The notes under the pieces were generated by a model. It was not told the origin of the DNA, made no database searches, and saw nothing but the letters and a program-made list of their open reading frames with translations. Shown one piece after another: positions 1 through 8,235 of a DNA stretch of 64,000 nucleotides. The position numbers were made by a program, and so were the translations under genes. The stretch comes from Microvirga sp. (GTDB lineage Bacteria; Pseudomonadota; Alphaproteobacteria; Rhizobiales; Beijerinckiaceae), in assembly GCA_029266525.1 (NCBI GenBank), contig JAQSWQ010000030.1:1-64000 (forward strand), given 5' to 3'. Position 1 is the first letter of the stretch. The number at the start of each line of letters is the position of its first letter.

Positions 1-105
1 GTTCCTCAGCCGACCACCCGGACCGGGCATGCGTTCCCGGCGCGGGCACCGGCCCCGCCCCACGTCACGACGCCTCATGAGCGCGCCCCTCGGGTGGACA
101 GGACA
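1..105 (-). ncRNA. Candidate structured small RNA, copy B (truncated by window edge)
   Basis: Reverse complement matches 36723-36823 over ~100 bp, including an identical ~55-bp core (CCGGTGCCCGCGCCGGGAACGCATGCCCGGTCCGGGTGGTCGGCTGAGGAA). TTGACA-N18-TAGGCT promoter at 112-141. Confidence 0.5.
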
Positions 106-111
106 GGCAGG

Positions 112-141
112 AGCCTAGGACGAAGTTCCGGGCGTTGTCAA
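112..141 (-). promoter_or_regulatory. Sigma70-like promoter of ncRNA copy B
   Basis: Minus strand TTGACA (136-141), 18-nt spacer, TAGGCT (112-117); same spacing as the copy at 36687. Confidence 0.5.
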
Positions 142-181
142 GGATTGTTTTCAGGAGGGCCCGTGACGAAGCTCTCCTCTT

Positions 182-268
182 TGTCATCGCCGGGCTTGAC
201 CCGGCGATCCCGACCGCGCCGCTCGCGACCGTCGCTGGATGCCCGGCTCGAGGCCGGGCATGACAAAG
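182..268. repeat. Two isolated copies of the same palindromic element, on the other side of the GIY-YIG gene
   Basis: gtcatcgccgggcttgacccggcgatcc and ctggatgcccggctcgaggccgggcatgaca. Confidence 0.85.
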
Positions 269-284
269 GGTGAGAGGCAGGCAC

Positions 285-584
285 TCACGCAAGATCGGCA
301 TAGAGGTCGCGCCATTCTGGATTCATTCGCTCGATTAACGCGAGCTTCCACCGGCGCGGCCACTTCTTGATGTTTTTCTCGCGCTGAATGGCGTCGCGCA
401 CATCCGGATAGGCTTCGTAATAGACCAGCAGCTTTATGCCATACTGCTGCGTGAATCCCTCGACGATGCCTTCCTTGTGCTCCCATACGCGCCGCGAAAG
501 ATTATTCGTAACGCCGACATAGAGCGTGCCATTACGCCGGCTCGCAAGGATGTAGACCCAATAGGTCTTCTCGAAGCTCGGCAT
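285..584 (-). CDS. GIY-YIG nuclease family protein
   Basis: 99 aa; WVYILASRRNGTLYVGVTNNLSRRVWEHK is the GIY-YIG motif region. Confidence 0.9.
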   Translation of the reverse strand: MPSFEKTYWVYILASRRNGTLYVGVTNNLSRRVWEHKEGIVEGFTQQYGIKLLVYYEAYPDVRDAIQREKNIKKWPRRWKLALIERMNPEWRDLYADLA

Positions 585-591
585 CGCGATT

Positions 592-1480
592 GGGCAGCGG
601 CCTGGATCGCCGGGTCAAGCCCGGCGATGACAAAGTGGATAAAGCCCAACCTTATCCATTGTCATGCCCGGGCTCGACCCGGGCATCCAGAAACGGCGAC
701 GCGCGTGCAGGCGGCGACACTGGATCGCCGCGTCAAGCCCGGCGATGACAACGTGGATAAAGCCCGACCCTTTCCATTGTCATGCCCGGGCTCGACCCGG
801 GCATCCAGAAACGGCGACGCGCGTGCAGGCGGCGACACTGGATCGCCGGGTCAAGCCCGGCGATGACAAAGTGGATAAAGCCCGACCCTCTCCATTGTCA
901 TGCCCGGGCTCGACCCGGGCATCCAGAGCCGCCGCAGCGCGCGTGCAAGGCGGTGGGGGCTGGATCGCCGGGTCAAGCCCGGCGATGACAAAGTGGATAA
1001 AGCCCAACCTTATCCATTGTCATGCCCGGGCTCGACCCGGGCATCCAGGAATGGGCCCGCGCGTGCAAGCGGTGGGACTGGATCGCCGGGTTCAAGCCCG
1101 GCGATGACAAAGTGGATAAAGCCCGACCCTTTCCATTGTCATGCCCGGGCTCGACCCGGGCATCCAGAAACGGCGACGCGCGTGCAGGTGGCGACACTGG
1201 ATCGCCGGGTCAAGCCCGGCGATGACAAAGTGGATAAAGCCCGACCCTCTCCATTGTCATGCCCGGGCTCGACCCGGGCATCCAGGAATGGGCCCCGCTC
1301 GTGCAAGCGGTGGGGCTGGATCGCCGGGTCAAGCCCGGCGATGACAATGGGGGGTGATAGGACGCCCTGCTTTGTCATGCCCGGGCTTGACCCGGGCATC
1401 CATTCACGGCTCCGCATGTGCAAGCGGTGGGACTGGATCGCCGGGTCAAGCCCGGCGATGACAAGAGAAGTGGCACGCGG
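592..1480. repeat. BIME-like tandem array of alternating palindromic elements, ~118-bp period, 7 full units plus a partial
   Basis: Units begin TGGATCGCCGGGTCAAGCCCGGCGATGACAA near 603, 721, 839, 961, 1079, 1197, 1316 and 1433; each also holds GTCATGCCCGGGCTCGACCCGGGCATCCAG in the opposite orientation. Confidence 0.95.
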
Positions 1481-1515
1481 TGGCATTGTCACGTCCAGGC
1501 TCGGAGTCGGCTTGC

Positions 1516-1755
1516 TCAGTTCGCGCGCTGCCCCGTCAACATCCCCGCCACGCTCAGATCCTCGTCGATGTCCGGCCAGTGGATGCCGAGCGGCGAGAGC
1601 TCGTAATTCTCGCGTTCCGCCGCCGAAGCGCGTTGCAGCCGCGGATACCAGTCAAGCGGCGTCGCGATGCGTCGACCGTCCGCAAGCCCGACCACGAGCT
1701 CGGTCGCGGTGAACTCGACGGAAGCCGGGCGCAGATCGCCCACCTCAATTTCCAA
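1516..1755 (-). CDS. DUF2442 domain-containing protein
   Basis: 79 aa; LVVGLADGRRIATPLDWYPRLQRASAAERENYELSPLGIHWPDIDEDLSVAGMLTG is typical of DUF2442. Confidence 0.85.
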   Translation of the reverse strand: MEIEVGDLRPASVEFTATELVVGLADGRRIATPLDWYPRLQRASAAERENYELSPLGIHWPDIDEDLSVAGMLTGQRAN

Positions 1756-1782
1756 AGTGCATTCCAGAGACCGCCTATACGA

Positions 1783-1899
1783 TTATCGCTCAAACAAGTG
1801 TTGCAGGGGGGCACCATAGAAGAGGCTACCAATCGAATATACCATCGCCACAAGAAACACTCCCACCGGGAGATAGAGGTATTGAAGGTTCAGCCGCAT
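1783..1899 (-). CDS. Small putative membrane protein, 38 aa
   Basis: MRLNLQYLYLPVGVFLVAMVYSIGSLFYGAPLQHLFER; starts 4 nt after the stop of the 1904..2122 ORF; below the ORF-track cutoff. Confidence 0.3.
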   Translation of the reverse strand: MRLNLQYLYLPVGVFLVAMVYSIGSLFYGAPLQHLFER

Positions 1900-1903
1900 G
1901 ACC

Positions 1904-2122
1904 TCAGTAAAAGTGTAATATGTAAGAAAAGTTGAGATAAATACAAACCATAAGTGAAACGAGGATAAGAGTGTTTTTCGAAATTTCTCCGATCTGTAGC
2001 CCGTACAGTGGTGCGCCTGATGCCACTCGGATAGAAAAGGCGGTAATAGCTATAGCGACCGCTGAAGAGAGCAGTGCAGATCTCTTGTTGCGGTAGAATG
2101 CTTCCTCTAACTTGGCGACCAT
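1904..2122 (-). CDS. Hypothetical small membrane protein, low-GC
   Basis: 72 aa with two hydrophobic segments; starts 2 nt after the pccB stop; local GC visibly low. Confidence 0.45.
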   Translation of the reverse strand: MVAKLEEAFYRNKRSALLSSAVAIAITAFSIRVASGAPLYGLQIGEISKNTLILVSLMVCIYLNFSYILHFY

Positions 2123-2124
2123 GG

Positions 2125-3657
2125 TTACAACGGTATATTATCGTGCTTCTTCCACGGCTGCTCGACCGCCTTCTCCCTTAGCATCGCCAATGCCCGCGCC
2201 ACGCGGCGGCGCGTCGAGTGCGGCATGATCACCTCGTCGATGTAGCCGCGCTCGGCGGCCACGAAGGGCGACATGAAGCGGTCCTCGTATTCCTTGGTGC
2301 GGGCGGCGATCTTGTCCGGGTCGCCGAGGTCCTGGCGGAAGATGATCTCGACCGCGCCTTTCGCGCCCATGACCGCGATCTGCGCCGTCGGCCAGGCGTA
2401 GTTCACGTCGCCGCCGATGTGCTTCGAGGCCATGACGTCGTAGGCGCCGCCGAAGGCCTTGCGCGTGATGATGGTGACGAGCGGCACCGTCGCCTGGCTA
2501 TAGGCGAAGAGCAGCTTGGCGCCGTGCTTGATGAGCCCGCCATATTCCTGCGCCGTGCCCGGCAAGAAACCCGGCACGTCGACGAGCGTCACGATCGGAA
2601 TCGAAAAGGCGTCGCAGAAGCGCACGAAGCGCGCCCCCTTGCGCGAGGCGTCGGCGTCGAGCACGCCGGCGAGCACCATCGGCTGCTGCGCCACGATGCC
2701 GATCGTGCGGCCCTCGATGCGCGCGAAGCCCGTGAGGATGTTCCTGGCGTAAGCCTCCTGGATCTCGAAGAAGTCGCCCTCGTCAGCGATCTTCAGGATC
2801 AGCTCCTTCATGTCGTAGGGCTTGTTCGGGTTGTCCGGCACGAGCGTGTCGAGCGACATCGCGACCCGGCCGGGATCGTCGAAGGAGGGCCATTCCGGCA
2901 CGCCGTCGGTGTTGTTCGCGGGCAGGAAGTCCATCAGGCGCCGGATCTGCAGGAGCGCCTCGACATCGTTGTCGTAGGCGCCGTCGGCGATCGAGGACTT
3001 CGTCGTGTGGACCTTGGCCCCGCCGAGCTCTTCGGCCGTGACGATCTCGTTCGTCACCGTCTTCACCACGTCCGGCCCGGTCACGAACATGTAGCTCGTG
3101 TCGCGCACCATGAAGATGAAGTCGGTCATCGCGGGCGAATAGACGTCGCCGCCGGCGCAGGGCCCCATGATCACCGAGATCTGCGGGATGACCCCCGACG
3201 CGATCACGTTGCGCTTGAACACTTCGCCATAGCCGCCCAAGGCCGCTACACCTTCCTGGATGCGCGCTCCGCCGGCGTCGAACAGCCCGATGACCGGAGC
3301 CCGGGCTTTGAGCGCCATGTCCTGGATCTTGGTGATCTTCTGGGCATGCGTCTCCGACAGCGAGCCGCCGAACACCGTGAAATCCTTGGAGAAGACGAAG
3401 ACGGTACGGCCGTTGATGGTGCCCCAGCCGGTCACGACGCCGTCGCCCGGGATCTTCGCCGCCTCCATGCCGAAGTCGGTCGCCCGGTGCTGGACGAACA
3501 TGTCGAGCTCCTCGAAGGAGCCATGATCCATCAGGAGCTCGATGCGCTCGCGCGCTGTGAGCTTGCCGCGCGCGTGCTGCGCCGCGATGCGCTTCTCGCC
3601 GCCCCCGAGCCGCGCCTCGCCCCGCCGCGCCTCGAGCCTTGCCAGCATGTCCTTCAT
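2125..3657 (-). CDS. pccB: Acyl-CoA (propionyl-CoA) carboxylase, carboxyltransferase beta subunit
   Basis: 510 aa; typical carboxyltransferase sequence ([45 protein letters not shown]). Confidence 0.93.
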   Translation of the reverse strand: MKDMLARLEARRGEARLGGGEKRIAAQHARGKLTARERIELLMDHGSFEELDMFVQHRATDFGMEAAKIPGDGVVTGWGTINGRTVFVFSKDFTVFGGSLSETHAQKITKIQDMALKARAPVIGLFDAGGARIQEGVAALGGYGEVFKRNVIASGVIPQISVIMGPCAGGDVYSPAMTDFIFMVRDTSYMFVTGPDVVKTVTNEIVTAEELGGAKVHTTKSSIADGAYDNDVEALLQIRRLMDFLPANNTDGVPEWPSFDDPGRVAMSLDTLVPDNPNKPYDMKELILKIADEGDFFEIQEAYARNILTGFARIEGRTIGIVAQQPMVLAGVLDADASRKGARFVRFCDAFSIPIVTLVDVPGFLPGTAQEYGGLIKHGAKLLFAYSQATVPLVTIITRKAFGGAYDVMASKHIGGDVNYAWPTAQIAVMGAKGAVEIIFRQDLGDPDKIAARTKEYEDRFMSPFVAAERGYIDEVIMPHSTRRRVARALAMLREKAVEQPWKKHDNIPL

Positions 3658-3742
3658 GAAAGTGCCCGCTCGTCATACATCCGGTCGGGCATAGCATGAG
3701 CTGGAAAACTCGTTCCAGCTCCGCGACGAGCGCCGGATCGGA

Positions 3743-4726
3743 TCAGACCGCCGGCTGCACGGGTGCCTGCCTGTTCAAGGACCGCAGCGCGAAGGCGGCG
3801 CCGATCATCACGATGCCGCCGACGAGAACGCTGAAGGCATTTGGTCCGAGGATCGAGAACCATTGGGTGTAGAAATGGATGCCGGCGAACACCGCCGCGA
3901 CATTCACCACCCAGCGCCGGTTCGAGCGCACGCCCCAGACGCCGACCGCGATCAGCGCCAGCGCCCACCCGATCGAGAATGTGCCGGACGGGATCATGGC
4001 GCCGCCGCGCCGCACGATGCGGGCCGCGTCGTCATTGAAGATGACGGTGCGCACGAGGCGCAGATTGTCGCCCCAAAGCGAGCCGATCCAGAACCCGAAA
4101 TTCACCAGCACCACCGACATGCGGGCGGCCGCGATCGCGATGCGCTCGTAGTCGGCGCGCACCCGCAGCGACACGAGATAGAGCCCCAGCGCCAAAGCTG
4201 AGAACAGCACGATGGTGACGGCCGGCTCCTGGATCGAGAGCGAGTACATCGCATGCACGTATCCGGTCCGGGCGCCGAGACAGCCGGCAAGCGACACCAC
4301 CGAGAGGGCCGCCATCAGGCTGGATCGCGTCAGCACGGCGGTCGCGGCGAAGGCCGCCGTGACGAAGAGCGCGGCGCGCAGCGAGCCGCTTTCAAGCACC
4401 AGCAGTCCGCCCGCACCGGTCAGCGCCCCGATGATGATGAGGGTTTGCGACAAAAGGCTCCAGAGATCGCCGCGCAGGAGCCGGAGCAGCAATCCGAGAA
4501 CGAAGACGATGCCGCCGATCGCCGCCGCCGACGAGGCGCTGAAGTTGAACGCCGTCAACATGACGGCGACCGCGCCGACGCTCGCGGCGATGACGCCGAA
4601 GCCGGTGAGGATGGTGAGGCCGAGATTGCCGGTATCGTGCGCGGCGAGCGCCTTCAGGCGCTCGGACTCCGCCAGCGTGATGCGGCCCTCTTCGACGAGC
4701 TTCGACAGGTCAAGGGTGATCTTCAT
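3743..4726 (-). CDS. Hypothetical polytopic membrane protein
   Basis: 327 aa with multiple hydrophobic segments after a soluble N-terminus; DUF2157-like layout. Confidence 0.7.
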   Translation of the reverse strand: MKITLDLSKLVEEGRITLAESERLKALAAHDTGNLGLTILTGFGVIAASVGAVAVMLTAFNFSASSAAAIGGIVFVLGLLLRLLRGDLWSLLSQTLIIIGALTGAGGLLVLESGSLRAALFVTAAFAATAVLTRSSLMAALSVVSLAGCLGARTGYVHAMYSLSIQEPAVTIVLFSALALGLYLVSLRVRADYERIAIAAARMSVVLVNFGFWIGSLWGDNLRLVRTVIFNDDAARIVRRGGAMIPSGTFSIGWALALIAVGVWGVRSNRRWVVNVAAVFAGIHFYTQWFSILGPNAFSVLVGGIVMIGAAFALRSLNRQAPVQPAV

Positions 4727-4886
4727 GGCTCATGCCCATGCAGTTGAAATGCCGTGGCGCATCCCTGACGCCGGCGCCGGCTCATCGCCCAATCTCAGCG
4801 AAAATTCTCAACGAAAGCGAAATCGCTCCAAATGCCGGCGGCGCCCGTCAGCTCGCGAGCGCTGTGCGGAAGGCGGCTTGATCCGA

Positions 4887-5684
4887 TCACGCCGAAAGCG
4901 CGTAGACCCTCGACGCCGCCCGGAACTCGGCCTCGCGGGCCGCCCGGCGGAGCATCGCCTCCTCGTCCTCGCCCCAGAGCGATTCCTGGTAACGCTCGTC
5001 GACATGGGCCGCGGCCCAGGCGCCGTCCGCGTCGAGGCGCCCCGCCGCATGGGCAAGGGCGATCAGCACCGAGCCGGTCAGCGTGGTCATGACGTGGAGC
5101 GCCGCGAGGCGGAACGGCGAGGCGACCGCTTCGAGATGCGCCCGCACGGCATCGAGCGCAGCGGCCGGCTGCTCGACATGGACCACGCCTTGGCCAAGGA
5201 AGAACTGCGTCCCGAGCGCCTCGCGCGCCCAGGCGAGGATCGGATCCCAGGCTGTCCCCTGCTCCGCTGCGAGGCGTTCGGGCTCGCCGGCGCGGTAGCA
5301 GACGAGATCGGAACCGGCGTATTTTGCCATATCGGCGATCACCGCCTCTCGCCGCGGCGCGACGCCGTCGATCGCCGAGTTCACGATACGGGTCAGCGGC
5401 ATCGTCGAGGGGTCGACCTCGGCGCCTTGCGCGTTCCACTCCGCCGCGAGCTCCTCGCCCAAGGCTTGCGTCGGCGCCGCGACGGCGTTGCGGCCGGGCG
5501 TCCGGGCGGGGCGGCCGTCGAGCAGGAGCTGAAACGCGCCCTCGCGCTCCGCCACCGCAGCCGTCCTGTAGAAGCGCTTCGGCAGCCCCGGCCGCATCGC
5601 CGCCTGGGCGGCCTTGATCGGGTTCCCGGGCGTGTCGGACTGGGGAGACCAGCCGCCGGTCGGATCGCTCTTCATGGCCCGCAA
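4887..5684 (-). CDS. ATP12 family chaperone (F1-ATPase assembly)
   Basis: 265 aa; PKRFYRTAAV...LLLDGRPARTPGRN...LAAEWNAQG...MPLTRIVNSAID. Confidence 0.9.
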   Translation of the reverse strand: MRAMKSDPTGGWSPQSDTPGNPIKAAQAAMRPGLPKRFYRTAAVAEREGAFQLLLDGRPARTPGRNAVAAPTQALGEELAAEWNAQGAEVDPSTMPLTRIVNSAIDGVAPRREAVIADMAKYAGSDLVCYRAGEPERLAAEQGTAWDPILAWAREALGTQFFLGQGVVHVEQPAAALDAVRAHLEAVASPFRLAALHVMTTLTGSVLIALAHAAGRLDADGAWAAAHVDERYQESLWGEDEEAMLRRAAREAEFRAASRVYALSA

Positions 5685-5702
5685 ATAAGGCCCGGCGCGA
5701 GC

Positions 5703-6371
5703 TCAGGCGAGCGTCTTCGCGAGGATCGTCCGGCGCAGATGGTCGCGGAGCTCGCGATAGGAGCCGACGATCGCCTCGGCGCCGGTCTCGCGCAGCGCCT
5801 CCGGCCGGTGATAGCCCCAGGAGACCCCGACAGCGCCGATGCCGGCCGCCCGCGCCATCGCCATGTCGAAGGTCGAATCGCCGATCATGACGCTGTCGCG
5901 CGGCGCGGCGCCGGTCTCGGCGAGCGCCTGCTCGAGCATGGCCGGATGCGGCTTCGAGGGGTGATCGTCGGCGGTCTGGATCGTCGCGAAGACGCGCTCC
6001 CAGCCGTGCCGCGCGAGGAGATGCGCAACCCCACGCCGGGACTTGCCGGTCGCGATGCCGAGGACGACCTCGTCACGGCCGGAAAGCTCCGCGAGGAGCT
6101 CGGCGGCGCCCGGAAAGAGCGGCTCGCGATAGGCGGGGTCGGCCCGCAGCCGCTGAAAGGCGGTCTTGTAGCCCTCGGCAAGGCTCTCCGCCGGCCCGTC
6201 CGGGACGAGCACGCGCATCGCCTGCACGAGCGACAGGCCGACGATCGACAGCGAGCGCTCGCGGGTCGGCGGCTCGAGGCCGTGAGCCAGAAAGGCCGCC
6301 CGCTGGGCTGCGACGATGAGATCCTGGCTGTCGACGAGGGTGCCGTCGACATCGAAGACGATGAGCTTCAC
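5703..6371 (-). CDS. HAD-IA family hydrolase
   Basis: 222 aa; DVDGTLVDSQ and MIGDSTFDMAMARAAG motifs. Confidence 0.92.
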   Translation of the reverse strand: MKLIVFDVDGTLVDSQDLIVAAQRAAFLAHGLEPPTRERSLSIVGLSLVQAMRVLVPDGPAESLAEGYKTAFQRLRADPAYREPLFPGAAELLAELSGRDEVVLGIATGKSRRGVAHLLARHGWERVFATIQTADDHPSKPHPAMLEQALAETGAAPRDSVMIGDSTFDMAMARAAGIGAVGVSWGYHRPEALRETGAEAIVGSYRELRDHLRRTILAKTLA

Positions 6372-6414
6372 GGATCCTGCGACAGCGGGTGCGGACCCGG
6401 ATGCAAGCCGTCGA

Positions 6415-6579
6415 TCACGCCCAGGGGAAGCGCTCGACCGTGCGCCGGCCGAAATAGGGATCGAAGGGCTCGACGGCAGGTTTTTCGTCGAGGCCTTCGA
6501 CCGAAGTGGACTCCCGCTCGCGCTCGATCTTCTCGGTCAGCGCTTCCGCCGCGTCGGCGCGGTCTTCGGGAGCATTCAT
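6415..6579 (-). CDS. Hypothetical small protein, 54 aa
   Basis: MNAPEDRADAAEALTEKIERERESTSVEGLDEKPAVEPFDPYFGRRTVERFPWA; complete ORF between same-strand genes; below track cutoff. Confidence 0.5.
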   Translation of the reverse strand: MNAPEDRADAAEALTEKIERERESTSVEGLDEKPAVEPFDPYFGRRTVERFPWA

Positions 6580-6676
6580 GAGATCACCCCATCCCTGCGA
6601 TAGGGGAAGCTATCAGCCGAGGTCGGCTCAGGGGTGACTGAAAAGCCACAGCACGCGCCTGAGCGTTGCCCCGGCT

Positions 6677-7795
6677 CTATGCCTCCGGCGCCTCGACAAT
6701 CGGGTCGTAGCGCGCCGTGTCGAGGCCGAGCAGGTTGAAGCTCTGCTCCATATGCGGCGGCAACGGCGCCGAGACGTCGATCGGCCGTCCGGTGCGGGGA
6801 TGCGGGATGACGATCCGGCGTGCGAGCAGATGCAGCCGGTTCTGGATGCCGCCGGGCAGCTCCCAGTTCTCGACGTTGAAGTATTTCGGGTCGCCGACGA
6901 TCGGGTGGCCGATATGCGCCGCATGGGCGCGGAGCTGGTGCGTGCGCCCGGTCACCGGCTTGAGCGACAGCCAGGCCAATTTCTGCGCCGAGGTCTCGAC
7001 CACGGCGTAGTAGGTCAGCGCGTGGCTTGCTCCCTCGTCGCCGTGGCGTGCGACGCGCATGACCGAGTCGTGCTCGACCTCCTCCTTGGCCAGATAGGTC
7101 GAGATGCGCCCCTGCCGCACGCGCGGAACCCCGGCGACGAGCGCCCAATAGATCTTGCGGGCGGCACGGGAGCGGAAGGTCTTGCCGAGCGTCGCCGCCG
7201 CGAAGCGGGTCTTTGCGACGATGAGGCAGCCGGCGGTGTCCTTGTCGAGCCGGTGCACGAGGCGCGGCTTCTGCCCTTGCTCGTCCCGCAGGGCTTCGAG
7301 CAGGCCGTCGACGTGGCGCTTGGTCCCCGGCCCGCCCTGCACGGCGAGGCCGGCCGGCTTGTTGAGGATGAGGACGTCCTTGTCCTCGTAGAGCGCGATC
7401 GACTGCAGGAAGGCGCGCTCGTCCTGGTCGCGCGCGGCGCTGCGGGCGGCTGCCTTCTGCGGCGCGAGCTTGAGCGGCGGCACCCTGACCTTTCCGCCCG
7501 CCGCAAGCCGCGCCTCGGGCTGGGCGCGCTTGCCGTCGATCCGCACCTCCCCCTTTCGGATGATGCGCTGGATATGGGTGAAGGCGAGCTGCGGGAACCG
7601 CGCCACGAGGAAGCGGTCGACCCGCATGCCGGCTTCGTCGGGATCGACCATCAGGGTCTGGACGCCGGTCTCGAGCACGGCTTGCGTCTGCGCCTTGGCC
7701 TCGCGGCGGGTGGGCTGAGGCGCCGGGCGCGACGACGCAGGCTTCGGCCTTGCTCCCGCGGAGCGATGCTCGCCGGTGCGCGCGCTCCGGCTCAT
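6677..7795 (-). CDS. RluA/RluC-family 23S rRNA pseudouridine synthase
   Basis: S4-like N-terminus plus LVHRLDKDTAGCLIVAKT; start set to MSRSARTGEH, which overlaps the crcB stop. Confidence 0.9.
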   Translation of the reverse strand: MSRSARTGEHRSAGARPKPASSRPAPQPTRREAKAQTQAVLETGVQTLMVDPDEAGMRVDRFLVARFPQLAFTHIQRIIRKGEVRIDGKRAQPEARLAAGGKVRVPPLKLAPQKAAARSAARDQDERAFLQSIALYEDKDVLILNKPAGLAVQGGPGTKRHVDGLLEALRDEQGQKPRLVHRLDKDTAGCLIVAKTRFAAATLGKTFRSRAARKIYWALVAGVPRVRQGRISTYLAKEEVEHDSVMRVARHGDEGASHALTYYAVVETSAQKLAWLSLKPVTGRTHQLRAHAAHIGHPIVGDPKYFNVENWELPGGIQNRLHLLARRIVIPHPRTGRPIDVSAPLPPHMEQSFNLLGLDTARYDPIVEAPEA

Positions 7796-8175
7796 GCAAG
7801 ATGCCTTGCCAGGAAGAGGCCGAGGAGAAGCCCCCCGATCGAGAGGGCGACCGAGCCGCCGATATAGGCGAGCGCCGCGTATTTCGCTCCGCGCTCCCAG
7901 AGCAGGACGGCATCGAGGGAGAATGCGGAGAAAGTCGTGAACCCGCCGAGGATGCCGGTGGCGAGGAACAGCCGGACGGGTTGGGACCACTCGGCCCCTG
8001 CCTTCACCGCGAGCCAGCCGGCGAGCATGCCCATCGCGAAGGATCCGACGACATTGACGGCGAGCGTCGACCAGGGGAACCCAGGCCCGAACGCCCGTTC
8101 AGAGGCGAGGTTCACCCCGTGGCGCAACGCACCCCCGATGCCGGCGCCCACGAAAACGAGGAGATAGCCCTGCAT
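7792..8175 (-). CDS. crcB: Fluoride efflux transporter CrcB
   Basis: 127 aa; GAGIGGALRHGVN, NVVGSFAMG, GGFTTFSAFSLD. Confidence 0.95.
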   Translation of the reverse strand: MQGYLLVFVGAGIGGALRHGVNLASERAFGPGFPWSTLAVNVVGSFAMGMLAGWLAVKAGAEWSQPVRLFLATGILGGFTTFSAFSLDAVLLWERGAKYAALAYIGGSVALSIGGLLLGLFLARHLA

Positions 8176-8235
8176 CGGGCTCGTCTAGCGTTGCTTCAGC
8201 GAGAGGTCGAGGGCAGTCCGGGGATACGGGCGCCC

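Noticed and set aside
592-1480. Possible CRISPR array
   Set aside because: Units are ~118 bp with conserved, not unique, spacers and two palindromes per unit; no cas genes. It fits a BIME-like array.
477-1712. Multiple long overlapping ORFs in several frames (e.g. 664..1107, 900..1712, 1139..1492)
   Set aside because: They are translations of the palindromic tandem array (recurrent SSPAMTKWIKP / MPGLDPGIQ) and open in many frames simply because repeats lack stops.
4212-6581. 789-aa plus-strand ORF
   Set aside because: Antisense to a membrane protein, ATP12 and HAD genes; shadow ORF.
8176-8235. Fluoride riboswitch upstream of crcB
   Set aside because: The short upstream region shows no recognisable fluoride-riboswitch consensus.
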